In this document: in pieces, positions 46,314 through 55,470 of the stretch
How positions within the stretch are numbered: the first letter of the stretch is position 1
Layout: each line of letters starts with the position of its first letter
Assembly: GCA_030442055.1 (NCBI GenBank)
Contig: JAUJEB010000010.1
Coordinates: forward strand, 1-64,000
DNA from: Agaribacillus aureus
Lineage (GTDB): Bacteria > Bacteroidota > Bacteroidia > Cytophagales > Cyclobacteriaceae
Length of the DNA: 64,000 nt
Direction of reading: 5' to 3'
The notes under the pieces: model-generated
The model's input: the letters and a program-made list of their open reading frames with translations, nothing else
Told to the model about the DNA's origin: nothing
The model's database searches: none
Position numbers and translations under genes: made by a program

Positions 46314-46507
46314 ATTAAAAAAATCTATCCTTCAAAATTTGCTAAAAATAGGCCCAGGGACGGCTTATGGCATGATTTTTCATTGCCGGTTTTATACCAA
46401 TCCTTAAAAAATATTATTTTTTTTTCACTACCCGGTTAGGTTTTCCATGGCGTGGAGTACCAAGGTTTAAATAATTCGAAAAAATTAAATAAAAAAATTA
46501 TAGCGTC

Positions 46508-47161
46508 ATGAAAACCTTAAAATTAGTATTATTATTAGCAAGTATCGTATTCGCTTCATGTTCAGACAAAGATGAAGAACCGGCTCCGGTTGGACCGTCA
46601 CTTTCTTACAGTGAAACCAATTTTAGCTCCACATACCGGTCTACAGGTAACAGCGGCCTTCCGGCTTTAAATTGGAATGGCGAAGTTGGAAATATATCAT
46701 TATCGGGCGGACAGCATGGTATCTATATTAACGATGACAACGGGACCCTGCATTGGAACAAGTATCTTGCACCAGGGACTTACAAAGTAACCGCAGTTGC
46801 CACCAATTCGAGCGGCCAGGCAACGGTTGAAATTGAAGTTGAAAATGAATTTATGGGTTATTTTGAAGGCGGACTTAATGCAAACCCAGCCTCAACCACA
46901 TTGACCAATGACATGACCATAGATTTTAAAGCTGATGGCACCGCTATTGTAAATGTTGGATTTAACGGAGTAGGTAGCTGGACAAGGGATGAAAGTACTG
47001 TTACAGCCGTGGTAAGCTTTGACGGCGGGACGAACTTCATTACTTTCGAAGGAGAGCTTTCCAGCAACAGTTCACCAGCCTGGTTGAAAGGCTTCTATTA
47101 CAACGGACAGCAAGCTATTGAAGCTAATAAACTTGGATACTTCGCAGTGAAAATTGATTAG
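46508..47161 (+). CDS. Putative lipoprotein, beta-sandwich
   Basis: The product has 217 residues. The lipobox is VFASC (Cys near 19), followed by an acidic/Pro linker SDKDEEPAPVGP. The next domain (about 30-115) ends in APGTYKVTAVATNSSGQATVEIEVE, an Ig-like/BIG-type strand pattern. The second half (about 120-215) contains MTIDFKADGTAIVNVGFNGVGSWT and resembles a small lipocalin-like barrel. I do not recognise a named family. Single gene with its own terminator. Confidence 0.7.
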   Translation: MKTLKLVLLLASIVFASCSDKDEEPAPVGPSLSYSETNFSSTYRSTGNSGLPALNWNGEVGNISLSGGQHGIYINDDNGTLHWNKYLAPGTYKVTAVATNSSGQATVEIEVENEFMGYFEGGLNANPASTTLTNDMTIDFKADGTAIVNVGFNGVGSWTRDESTVTAVVSFDGGTNFITFEGELSSNSSPAWLKGFYYNGQQAIEANKLGYFAVKID

Positions 47162-47204
47162 TCTGTAAAACTCCCAAAACCAGATTACTACTGACATCAC
47201 AGAT

Positions 47205-47238
47205 TTAGCGTACCTTAACGGGTACGCTAATTTTTTTA
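47205..47238 (+). terminator. Terminator after the lipoprotein gene
   Basis: TTAGCGTACC (47205-47214) and GGTACGCTAA (47221-47230) form a perfect 10-bp stem with a 6-nt loop, followed by T7. Confidence 0.85.
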
Positions 47239-47360
47239 TACAGCTATTTCCAAGATCCGGAGGATAATAAAGAATGTTTAGGGACTTTCTGTCCATTTTG
47301 TCAAAACTTTGCTTAAATTTCAAGTTAAAGGGAATCAGAAGACCGCAGCTCCTAAATTAA

Positions 47361-48281
47361 ATGCACGATAAAATAATACTGGAAACACAGAGGCTGATAT
47401 TAAGAGAAATAAGTGTTGAAGATGCCGAATTCATATTGATTTTACTAAACACCCCTCAATATTTAAAATTCATTGGTGACAAAAATGTCCGTACCATCGA
47501 GGAAGCCGAGGAATATGTAAAGCAGGGACCTATCAAAAGTTACCGGGAAAATGGCTTTGGCTTATGGCTGATCTTAATAAAAGACCAACAAATGCCCATT
47601 GGCATATGTGGTTTGATAAAGAGGGATATATTGGATGATGTCGATATTGGTTTTGCTTTGCTACCTGAGTACCTGGGCCTTGGTTATGGATACGAAATCG
47701 CCACGGCTACTTTAAAGCACGGAAATGAGGTCCTGGGGTTGGAGCAAATAGTGGCAATTGCCGATATCAACAATATTGCCTCCATGAAGCTGTTGAATAA
47801 AATTGGGCTTCGGTTTGAAAAAGTGCTCAAATGGCCTGAAAACGATCAGGTTATGTTTTTCGCTCAAAGCAGCTGTACCCGGGACAAGGCGGAAATTGAT
47901 AATCTGACTACTGCTTTTTTTGATTTATTTACCAATAAAGACGGAAGAGAACCCCGTGTGCGGGAATTGGCGCAATTGTTTATTCAGGGAGGTATCATCG
48001 TAAACAATTCCGAAGATCCTCCGGTGGTTTATGATCTAAAAACCTTTATGGCATCGCGGGAAAAATTATTGACAGATGGCACCATTTCAATGTTTAGCGA
48101 AAGAGAAATTTTCAATAAGACAGAGGTACTTGAAAAAATTGCGCAGCGATTTTGTTTTTACGAAAAGTCAGGAAAATTAAACGGCGATTGTTTTGAGAAA
48201 AAAGGCATGAAACTAATCCAATTCATCAAAGTAGATGCCGCATGGAAGATATCTTCACTGTCGTGGACTGACCTGGATTAA
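47361..48281 (+). CDS. GNAT acetyltransferase fused to an NTF2-like domain
   Basis: The product has 306 residues. Residues 1-170 form a RimJ/RimL-type GNAT domain (LETQRLILREISVEDAEFILILLNTP, IGICGLIKRDILDDVDIGFALLPEYLGLGYGYEIA, and the NIASMKLLNKIGLRF helix). Residues 175-306 form an NTF2/SnoaL-like domain (IDNLTTAFFDLFTNKDGREP ... GKLNGDCFEKKGMKLIQFIKVDAAWKISSLSW). The GNAT part should acetylate an amine from acetyl-CoA; the second domain may bind a small substrate. The fusion is intact, and no linker suggests frameshift joining. Single gene. Confidence 0.85.
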   Translation: MHDKIILETQRLILREISVEDAEFILILLNTPQYLKFIGDKNVRTIEEAEEYVKQGPIKSYRENGFGLWLILIKDQQMPIGICGLIKRDILDDVDIGFALLPEYLGLGYGYEIATATLKHGNEVLGLEQIVAIADINNIASMKLLNKIGLRFEKVLKWPENDQVMFFAQSSCTRDKAEIDNLTTAFFDLFTNKDGREPRVRELAQLFIQGGIIVNNSEDPPVVYDLKTFMASREKLLTDGTISMFSEREIFNKTEVLEKIAQRFCFYEKSGKLNGDCFEKKGMKLIQFIKVDAAWKISSLSWTDLD

Positions 48282-48435
48282 ACCGTTAGGGTAAGACTGT
48301 TTACAATCTCGGAAACCCGGATTTTTGCCTGGGAAGTGCAATCCTTGTTTTTATTTCTTAAATTTTGTCCATTATAAAGAGGCGAATTCGTTACTAGGTT
48401 GATAATTCAAATTTTAATCATAAAAACTTAGAAAA

Positions 48436-48783
48436 ATGGCAAAGTATCTTTATTTATTCCGAGGTGGTGATGAAAATTGGGCCAATGCTTCACCAGAAGA
48501 AACACAAGCGCATATGCAAAAATGGGGGGTCTGGATGCAGGACCTTGCGCAAAAAGGCAAGTTAGTAGACGGGCTCCCACTGGCCAAGCCCGGAAAAGTA
48601 GTAGAAAAGAGTGGAGAAGTTATTCACGACGGTCCCTTCGCCGAAGGCGCAGAAGTAGTAGGCGGATATTTGATCATTAATGCGGATTCACTGGATGAAG
48701 CCGTGCAAATGAGCAAAGAATGTCCGATTTATGAACACAACGGTAGTACGGAAGTGCGGGAGATTATGAATATGGATATGTAA
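48436..48783 (+). CDS. YCII/DGPF-domain protein
   Basis: The product has 115 residues. It is a ferredoxin-like alpha/beta fold of the YCII family, with YLYLFRGGDE at the start, the DGPFAEG motif near residue 64, and GGYLIINADSLDEAVQMSKECP. Its function is not established, but such genes typically neighbour ECF42 sigma factors, and one lies about 560 bp downstream. It is followed 24 bp later by a DinB-like gene, probably in one transcript. Confidence 0.88.
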   Translation: MAKYLYLFRGGDENWANASPEETQAHMQKWGVWMQDLAQKGKLVDGLPLAKPGKVVEKSGEVIHDGPFAEGAEVVGGYLIINADSLDEAVQMSKECPIYEHNGSTEVREIMNMDM

Positions 48784-48807
48784 TCTCAATTTGTAAAATT
48801 TAAGGGA

Positions 48808-49281
48808 ATGAGCACTATAAAAGCGCAATTCGACTTACAAACAAGGTTGTATAATAATGTGCTGGAGGGTATCAATGATGTCGAATCAAACGAAAGGGCT
48901 AGCCAGACGGTAAATCACATCAAATGGCTGGCCGGACACTTGCTGACTACACGGCAGGGGTTGAGCCAATTTGGAGGGCTGCCGGAAGATAACAGCCTGG
49001 ATGAGTTTTTTGGCCATGGCAATGGAATTGACGAAAGTAAGAATTACCCGCCATTAGCGCTGATCCAAAAGCGGTGGAATGAAATATCCGACAAAATAAG
49101 CCAGGGTTTGGGCAGGCTGACACCTGCTGCTTTATCCGGGCAAAGTCCCGCTAAAACACCAATTGGCGATGATACCCTGGAAGGCTTTCTGGGATTTTTA
49201 ATGCATCACGAAGCCTATCATATTGGTCAAATAGGCATATTGCGGAAATACCTTGGCAAAGAGGCCATGGGCTATCAGTAA
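48808..49281 (+). CDS. DinB-like metal-binding four-helix protein
   Basis: The product has 157 residues. Its helices carry the DinB-like metal-ligand histidines: one in VNHIKWLAGHLL (about residue 33) and two in MHHEAYHIGQIGILRKY (about 132-140). The family includes thiol-dependent transferases and many proteins of unknown role. A strong terminator follows directly, separating it from the sigma gene. Confidence 0.85.
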   Translation: MSTIKAQFDLQTRLYNNVLEGINDVESNERASQTVNHIKWLAGHLLTTRQGLSQFGGLPEDNSLDEFFGHGNGIDESKNYPPLALIQKRWNEISDKISQGLGRLTPAALSGQSPAKTPIGDDTLEGFLGFLMHHEAYHIGQIGILRKYLGKEAMGYQ

Positions 49282-49300
49282 TTGGCTTTGTTACCTGATA

Positions 49301-49334
49301 AAAAAAACCCAATCTTTGTGGTTGGGTTTTTTTT
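49301..49334 (+). terminator. Terminator immediately upstream of the ECF42 gene
   Basis: A7CCCAA and TTGGGT8 form a hairpin with a 9-nt loop and a long T tract. It ends the YCII-DinB transcript only 13 bp before the sigma factor ATG. Confidence 0.85.
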
Positions 49335-49347
49335 ATATTTACACCGT

Positions 49348-50568
49348 ATGGAATACAAAATCGATATTGTTTTTAAGAAAGAGTACACACGCCTCATTGC
49401 CGTTTTGGTGAAAAAATTTGGCAGTCAACATATCGATTTAATAGAAGATGCCGTGCAGGAAGCATTTTTTAAAGCCCTCAAGCTTTGGCCTGCTAAAAAA
49501 CCTGATAATCCTTCAGCCTGGATTATGCTGGTAACAAAAAATCATCTGCTTGACCAATTTAAAAAGGCCGATACCCGGTTAAAAAAAGATTTGTCTGAGG
49601 CACAGATCAAACAGGATGTCGATTGGGAAATGCCGGCTGAAAGCGAAATAGTCGACAGTCAGCTGCGCATGATTTTTGCCTGCTGCCATCCCGATATCAA
49701 ACCAGTGGATCAGCTGATGTTAAGCTTAAAGTTTCTTTGTGGTTTTGGAAATGAACAGATTTCAAGAGCGTTGCTGAAAAAACCGGAAGCCATCGCCAAG
49801 GCCCTGACCCGGGCCAAACAAAAATTTAGAAGCAAGGTCAAGGACTTTTCCATACCCGGCACCGAGGAGCTGAAGCCAAGATTATCAAATGTGCTGAAAG
49901 TCATATACCTGCAATTCAACGAAGGTTACAAACTTTCAAGCGGCGATCAGCTGGTAAACAAGGATCTGTGTTGGGATGCCATTAAACTGGCTGAGCTGAT
50001 TGCTTCCAATCCGCATTTTGACACATCCAAAATCAATGCTTTATTGGCGCTGATGTATTTCCAGGCATCGAGATTTCACACACGCCTTGACGAAAATAAT
50101 CGGCTACTTACCCTGGAGCACCAGGATAGAAGTCAATGGAATCAGAAATTTATTTTACAGGGAAACATCTACCTGGGCCGGGCGGTGCAGGAGGGCCGGG
50201 TAAGTCGCTACCATTTTGAGGCCGCCATTGCCAGCTACCATGCTACCGCAAAAAGCTTTAAAGAAACTAATTGGGATGCCATTCTGGGTCTCTATGATTT
50301 GTTAATAGCTAATAGTAATAATCCGGTTTATCTGCTTAACAGAATCATTGCATTTGGCCAGATCAATTCCCCGGAAGCGACATTGGCGCTGGTGGGCCAA
50401 CACGAGCGAAAGCTACCCGACAATCATATAATAAAAGTCTTTATAGGCGGATTATACGAGCAATTGAACGACCGGCCCAAGGCCAGAGAATCATATACTC
50501 AGGCATTAAAAAAAGTCCAAAATGAACTGGAGAAGCAGTTTATATTAGCCAAATTACAGCGGCTGTAA
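49348..50568 (+). CDS. ECF42-type sigma factor with long C-terminal extension
   Basis: The product has 406 residues. I choose ATG 49348 because the in-frame upstream sequence runs through a terminator hairpin. Region 2 has HIDLIEDAVQEAFFKALKLWP and AWIMLVTKNHLLDQFKKADTR; region 4 has LSLKFLCGFGNEQISRALLKKPEAIAKALTRAKQKF. A 220-residue helical C-terminal domain follows (YLQFNEGYKLSSGDQLVN ... AILGLYDLLI ... GLYEQLNDRPKARESYTQAL), characteristic of ECF42 (DUF6596) and TPR-like at its end. ECF42 genes neighbour DGPF/YCII proteins, as here, and lack a classical anti-sigma; the extension is thought to control activity. Confidence 0.92.
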   Translation: MEYKIDIVFKKEYTRLIAVLVKKFGSQHIDLIEDAVQEAFFKALKLWPAKKPDNPSAWIMLVTKNHLLDQFKKADTRLKKDLSEAQIKQDVDWEMPAESEIVDSQLRMIFACCHPDIKPVDQLMLSLKFLCGFGNEQISRALLKKPEAIAKALTRAKQKFRSKVKDFSIPGTEELKPRLSNVLKVIYLQFNEGYKLSSGDQLVNKDLCWDAIKLAELIASNPHFDTSKINALLALMYFQASRFHTRLDENNRLLTLEHQDRSQWNQKFILQGNIYLGRAVQEGRVSRYHFEAAIASYHATAKSFKETNWDAILGLYDLLIANSNNPVYLLNRIIAFGQINSPEATLALVGQHERKLPDNHIIKVFIGGLYEQLNDRPKARESYTQALKKVQNELEKQFILAKLQRL

Positions 50569-50799
50569 TATAATTTTGTATCATTCGTTTTTTGTTAAAA
50601 TACCAATTTCAGGTGATTCACATTTCGTCTGAAAACCTCCATAATGATGTGGTAACAAAAAAATGAGCCGAAGGCTAATTTGTTAGCGCAACTTTCCATG
50701 ATTGTCCGGAGACTTGACTAAATTTAGGTTGTTGATTGGCCGGGATAAAAGGTCAATTCGGCGGCCTTTATAACTCAAAACCAAAATAACCTAACAACT

Positions 50800-51693
50800 A
50801 TGAAAAGCCTTCTTACACTCTTATTCCTCGCGTTGACACAGGCACTTGTTGCCCAGGATCAGTTTGACAGGATATTTGTCAATCAAAACTGGCTGCAACA
50901 GCACCAGGATGATAAAAACCTGGTGTTGCTGCACGTGGCCGGGCCCGATAATTATACCACGGGCCATCTGAAAAATGCACAACTCATTGTTCCGGACGAA
51001 TATGCGGAGGCCAGGGGAGACCTTTATTGGGAATTGCCCGATCCCAAAAAACTGGAAGCGACGCTACGCGCTAAAGGGATCACTAATGAAACTGTTAACG
51101 TACTGTATTATGGCGGAGAATTATTTGCCCCCGCATTTCGATTGTATTTTACCCTGGATTACCTGGGACTGGGAGATAATACCTATATCCTTGACGGAGG
51201 ACTACCCGGTTGGCTGGCAAGGGAGCTTCCAGTCACCACAGAGGTAGCGAAGGTCGTGCCTACACCGGTGGGAAAACTCAACCTGCAACCAAATAAAAAC
51301 TTATTGGCACAAAAAGAAGATGTGTTGGGGCTGTCTGGCCAACCTTCCACCTGCATCATAGACGCCAGAAAACCTGATTATTACAGCGGAGAAAAAGATG
51401 GAAATGGCCGCTATCGGCGATCGGGGCATATTAGTAATGCCACAAACATTACCTGGACGGATCTGGTTGATGAAAATAAGTTTCTGAAAAGAAAAGAAGA
51501 TTTAAAACAATACTTTACCAAGGCAGGGGTGGGGGACCAGCAAAAAGTGATCACCTATTGCCATGTCGGCTTAAGAGCGACTGTATTGTATACCATTGCC
51601 AAAGCCTTTGGCCATGAGGTGCAATTATACGACGGTTCGTTTAATGAGTGGGATAAGCTGGATGACAAGTATTTAGTTGAAACTGGTAACTGA
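50800..51693 (+). CDS. Exported two-domain sulfurtransferase (rhodanese)
   Basis: The product has 297 residues with a signal peptide (LLFLALTQALVAQ). Two rhodanese domains follow: the first (about 25-150) is inactive, lacking the Cys, and the second (about 165-297) has the loop YCHVGLRA with nucleophile C254. The pattern fits thiosulfate or 3-mercaptopyruvate sulfurtransferase (TST/MPST), moving sulfane sulfur to an acceptor; periplasmic location is inferred. Loop CHVGLRAT differs from the CRKGV/T and CGSGVT loops used to separate TST from MPST, so the donor is uncertain. Confidence 0.9.
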   Translation: MKSLLTLLFLALTQALVAQDQFDRIFVNQNWLQQHQDDKNLVLLHVAGPDNYTTGHLKNAQLIVPDEYAEARGDLYWELPDPKKLEATLRAKGITNETVNVLYYGGELFAPAFRLYFTLDYLGLGDNTYILDGGLPGWLARELPVTTEVAKVVPTPVGKLNLQPNKNLLAQKEDVLGLSGQPSTCIIDARKPDYYSGEKDGNGRYRRSGHISNATNITWTDLVDENKFLKRKEDLKQYFTKAGVGDQQKVITYCHVGLRATVLYTIAKAFGHEVQLYDGSFNEWDKLDDKYLVETGN

Positions 51694-51707
51694 TGATCAA
51701 CGGCTTT

Positions 51708-51929
51708 TTACTGCCACGGATAAAGTATCTTGTAAATCACATGATCGAGATATTGGTGCTGGTCGGAAGCAAAATCTTCCAAATTGTTCCATTGCCATAA
51801 CAGAAAAGATTTAAGCGATTCCTTTCGCCGGTCATCACAAAATACACGCTCCACATAAGACCTGTCGTTATCGGTATAATTTCCTGAAAAGAATCTCAGT
51901 AGTTTTTCCTTTTCAACAGTTTCTTTCAT
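51708..51929 (-). CDS. Truncated FecR-type anti-sigma N-terminal domain
   Basis: The product has 73 residues, readable as the cytoplasmic helical domain of a FecR protein: LLRFFSGNYTDNDRSYVERVFCDDRRKESLKSFLLWQWNNL, then HVIYKI before the stop. A membrane helix and the periplasmic FecR domain are absent, and the stop is 14 bp from the end of the convergent rhodanese gene. It may be a remnant, or a soluble anti-sigma. No sigma gene is adjacent. Confidence 0.55.
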   Translation of the reverse strand: MKETVEKEKLLRFFSGNYTDNDRSYVERVFCDDRRKESLKSFLLWQWNNLEDFASDQHQYLDHVIYKILYPWQ

Positions 51930-52172
51930 GGCGGTAGATTTGGTTATAAACTGTGTACAACCCTGGTAATAGCCGAGGCGCAGATATGATGTGGCTTACC
52001 TGACCATTTGTTGTGGCAGGCGCCATTCAAAAGCTGTTAGCTATATATCAAATTGAATGCCATTGATTGTAATTAATTGAAAATCAATATATTATAATCA
52101 ATATGAGACAGTGGTATATGTCCGGTTTTGTAACTATATTATGTCGGATTGAAACAGTGACGAAGTAACCAG

Positions 52173-54569
52173 CTATTCATCTCGCAGAGAATTAACTGGA
52201 TTGGTCATGGCGATCAGCAATGATTTGTAACCGACCGTGGCTAGCGTAATAATCAGGGTAATGGCTACTCCCAGACAGAAAATCCAGGGTGTCAGCGAAA
52301 TTCTGTACGCAAAATTTTGAAGCCACTGCTCCATGTAGTACCACGATATTGGCAAGGCTACAGCGAAGGCAAGGGATATCAGTAGTATAAACTCACGAAC
52401 AAAAATTAGCAGGATCTGTGAGCTCGATGCACCAAGCACCTTTCTGATACCCATCTCCTTTGCTCGTTGACTGGCAAGAAAAGATACCAGTCCGAATAAG
52501 CCAATACATCCTATAATGATCGCGACCACGGTGGCTATCTGAAATAAATTAGCAATTCTTTTCTCCTGCTTGTAGTGATTGTCGAGTTTATCGTCCAGGT
52601 AGTCATATTCAAAAACATAATCAGGGAATATGGATTTCCAGATTTTTTCCACTTTGGCTATCGTATGGCTGTGGTCATCACCGATCAGTTTTAAGGCGGA
52701 TAAATTAAAATCTTCAGCATCATAGCCCATGATTACAGGTTTGATCCCCGCGTGAAATGATTCGGTGTTAAAATCCTCCAACACACCCGAAATTGCTGCC
52801 TTTCTGCTCCAAATTGTTACTTCCTCGCCAATGGCATCTTCGATGTTCCGGATTCCCATCGCCTTTACAAATGATTCATTTACTAAAAAACTATTTACTG
52901 AATCTGCTATCCTGATATTTTTCCCGGCAAGCAGGTCGATACCATAAGTGACCATAAAATTTGTATCTACGAATTTAATCTGGGCATGTTGTTTAATTAC
53001 TTCTTCTTTGCTTCGGTACGTAAAATCTCCGCCCCAAACATCGTTAAAGGCGGTGCCGGTGTTAGAGAAACAAAAATTAACAATTTCAGGAAATGTGCGT
53101 AATTGCTGGCTTAGATGTGGAATCTTATCCGCCTTGGGAACGCGGAATTCTAAAATAGCTTCCTTCTCAAAACCCATCGGGGCATGTTGGAAATATTTCA
53201 TCTGGGCATATACTACAAGGACGCATATTACCAGCAGCTGTGAGATGATTAATTGCAAAACTACCAACCCCCTTCTCAGACCTATGCCTTTTCCATAACC
53301 CACACTATTGTGATTATTTTTTAAGGCACTGATTGGTTTAAACCTGGAAAGCATAATGGCCGGGTACAGGCCGGCAAACAAACTCACCATAACAAATATT
53401 GCCGAAAGAAAGATCCACAGATGAGGGTCGCTGAGCAAAGAGAATGTCAGCTGATATCCGAAAACCTGGTTTACTTTAAAAATCAATAATTCCGATAAGC
53501 CAAGTGCGGCGATTATGGATAAAAGGGTAATAAAAGCAGTCTCACCTAACAAGTGCCATAACAGATGCATCCTTTTTACACCAAGAATTTTTCGTATACC
53601 TACCTCGTTGGCTCTTTTTGTAACCAGGACCGTGTTTAAGTTGATAAAATTAATACAGGCAGTTATCAGAAGAAAAAAACCTATTAGCGTCAGTGACAGG
53701 ATGGAGGACTTTGAAATTACCCTGCCACCGTAATTGCTAAACCGTTTGTCGTAATGAAGGTCTTTAAGGGGCTGTAGTTTTAATTCTATGTGTTCTACTT
53801 CATGATCATCCCTGTAATTGGTCAGATACCTGGTGATCTTTTGCTCGAAATCTTTTCCCACAACCCCGGGTTTCAGCTTGATATAACAGTGAACCATTCC
53901 GGAGATAGCACCCCAGCTTTCCCAACCGCGCTTATTTTCTCCCTCCCCATTATAATGGATTAACATATCAAATGGAAAGTCGGAGTTGGCGGGTACATCG
54001 GCTATCAGACCCGTAACCGTCAAATCGTAAATAATACCCTGGCTGGTAAGCTGGAAAGTTTGACCGACCGGATTAAGTGTATCAAAATACTTTCTGGCGG
54101 TTGAACGAGAAATTACCACCGAATTTTCGTTTTTCAACGCTTCCTCCCGTGTGCCGGCGATCCAGTTAAGATGAAAAATCCGGAGGAAATCGGGGTTTAC
54201 GAAGGCATAACCGGATTCTTTAAATAATTTTGGCTTTCCATCCGCAAATATTTTGACAGTTGCTTCTGCCATGCCATCAGTAAGGGCTGAATATTCGATT
54301 TCATCAAAATCCTTGGCGAGGTGCCTCGGTAATACATAGGGCATACCCTGGTTAAACTTGATATTCCCATATTCATTCTCCTTTTCGACCACTCTGTAAA
54401 TCCGCTCTGCGTCGCGATGATAGTTGTCAAAACTTAATTCAAAGCGGGTAATAAGAAAAATCAATAATGCGCATGTGATGCCAAGGGTGAGACCAAATAC
54501 GTTGATAAGGGTATATAATTTGTTTTTGAGTAAATGCCTTAAACTGGTATGAATATAACTACGGATCAT
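52173..54569 (-). CDS. Large double-FtsX ABC permease (MacB-like)
   Basis: The product has 798 residues. An N-terminal helix (about 20-42) leads to a MacB-type periplasmic domain (about 45-270). Next are three membrane helices (about 285-420, with NLNTVLVTKRANEVGIRKILGVKRMHLLWHLLGE), a second helix/periplasmic unit (about 435-680), and three final helices (SFLASQRAKEMGIRKVLGASSSQILLIF, about 690-790). This is the usual Bacteroidota architecture of two fused FtsX units. No ATPase gene lies next to it, so it must use one encoded elsewhere. Confidence 0.92.
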   Translation of the reverse strand: MIRSYIHTSLRHLLKNKLYTLINVFGLTLGITCALLIFLITRFELSFDNYHRDAERIYRVVEKENEYGNIKFNQGMPYVLPRHLAKDFDEIEYSALTDGMAEATVKIFADGKPKLFKESGYAFVNPDFLRIFHLNWIAGTREEALKNENSVVISRSTARKYFDTLNPVGQTFQLTSQGIIYDLTVTGLIADVPANSDFPFDMLIHYNGEGENKRGWESWGAISGMVHCYIKLKPGVVGKDFEQKITRYLTNYRDDHEVEHIELKLQPLKDLHYDKRFSNYGGRVISKSSILSLTLIGFFLLITACINFINLNTVLVTKRANEVGIRKILGVKRMHLLWHLLGETAFITLLSIIAALGLSELLIFKVNQVFGYQLTFSLLSDPHLWIFLSAIFVMVSLFAGLYPAIMLSRFKPISALKNNHNSVGYGKGIGLRRGLVVLQLIISQLLVICVLVVYAQMKYFQHAPMGFEKEAILEFRVPKADKIPHLSQQLRTFPEIVNFCFSNTGTAFNDVWGGDFTYRSKEEVIKQHAQIKFVDTNFMVTYGIDLLAGKNIRIADSVNSFLVNESFVKAMGIRNIEDAIGEEVTIWSRKAAISGVLEDFNTESFHAGIKPVIMGYDAEDFNLSALKLIGDDHSHTIAKVEKIWKSIFPDYVFEYDYLDDKLDNHYKQEKRIANLFQIATVVAIIIGCIGLFGLVSFLASQRAKEMGIRKVLGASSSQILLIFVREFILLISLAFAVALPISWYYMEQWLQNFAYRISLTPWIFCLGVAITLIITLATVGYKSLLIAMTNPVNSLRDE

Positions 54570-54828
54570 GATGGTTTGATAGTGGGTCCAATAAGATAAC
54601 CAAAACAGGGCAAATAGAATACCATAGTGGTAAAAGACTGATAATCAGTTTTTTGAAAATAAGTTAGCACAGTAGATTCGGAAAAATTGTATGGTTTTAA
54701 TACATCAAATTGTATCATTATTATACATTGGGCTATGCATAGTTTTAGGCCCATTTATCTAATATAACGTATTGCGCCACTAAATTTTCAAACCTATCCC
54801 AACTATCTCATCGGGTTTTCGTATATTA

Positions 54829-54846
54829 AGTGATTACTTACTCACT
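54829..54846. promoter_or_regulatory. Operator-like palindrome upstream of TetR gene
   Basis: AGTGA-TTACTTAC-TCACT, with 5-bp arms, ends 8 bp before the TetR start codon at 54855, as expected for autorepression. The core TTACTTACTCA recurs downstream of the gene at 55421-55431. Confidence 0.6.
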
Positions 54847-54854
54847 ATAAAGTA

Positions 54855-55397
54855 ATGACCGAAAGAAAAGAAAATATAATCAATCAGGCCTTAAAACTAT
54901 TTGCCGAGAATGGTTATATCAATACCTCCACCAATAAAATAGCCCGCGCTGCCGGTGTTTCGGAGGGTTTGATTTTTCGGCATTTTACTAATAAGCAGGG
55001 ATTGCTGGATGTTATTGTTGAGGTGGGGTTGAAGGATGCGGAGTCTTTTGTTTTGCAATTGACGAAGATACAGGATCCCAGAGAGGTATTGTCAGTATCA
55101 CTGGAATTGCCTAAATACCTGATTGGTAGACAAAGGGAATTCTGGCAATTGTATCACTCCCTGAAATATCAAAACCCTGAATTTGCCAGGAAATATAAAG
55201 AAAGTGATCTGATTTCAAAATTAACCTCCGTAATTGACAACGCCTTCCGGGAATTAAGATACGAACATCCCGGGGAAGAGGCAGCTTTTTTTCTTCTGAT
55301 CATTGGCGGTATGTTTTCTCTGCTGACAAAGGAAGAGACGGGAAATGAAGAAGCCGCAGATATGTTGCGTTTCATCAAATCCAAATATCGCCTGTAA
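54855..55397 (+). CDS. TetR/AcrR family transcriptional repressor
   Basis: The product has 180 residues. The N-terminal HTH is clear: IINQALKLFAENGYINTSTNKIARAAGVSEGLIFRHFTNKQGLLDVIV. The rest is a helical ligand domain typical of the family; its effector cannot be told. Operator-like repeats lie on both sides of the gene. It is oriented away from the permease at 52173, and may control both divergent genes. Confidence 0.92.
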   Translation: MTERKENIINQALKLFAENGYINTSTNKIARAAGVSEGLIFRHFTNKQGLLDVIVEVGLKDAESFVLQLTKIQDPREVLSVSLELPKYLIGRQREFWQLYHSLKYQNPEFARKYKESDLISKLTSVIDNAFRELRYEHPGEEAAFFLLIIGGMFSLLTKEETGNEEAADMLRFIKSKYRL

Positions 55398-55413
55398 AAA
55401 ATTTATCCTGATT

Positions 55414-55429
55414 GTAAGTAATTACTTAC
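55414..55429. promoter_or_regulatory. Perfect 16-bp palindrome downstream of TetR gene
   Basis: GTAAGTAATTACTTAC is an exact palindrome. It shares the TTACTTACTCA core with the upstream site at 54829. It lies between convergent genes, where an operator is unexpected, so it may be a second binding site (looping or decoy), or a remnant. Confidence 0.5.
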
Positions 55430-55470
55430 TCATTAACAGTCGATTACACAAGTTACCCGGTGCGTTTTCT

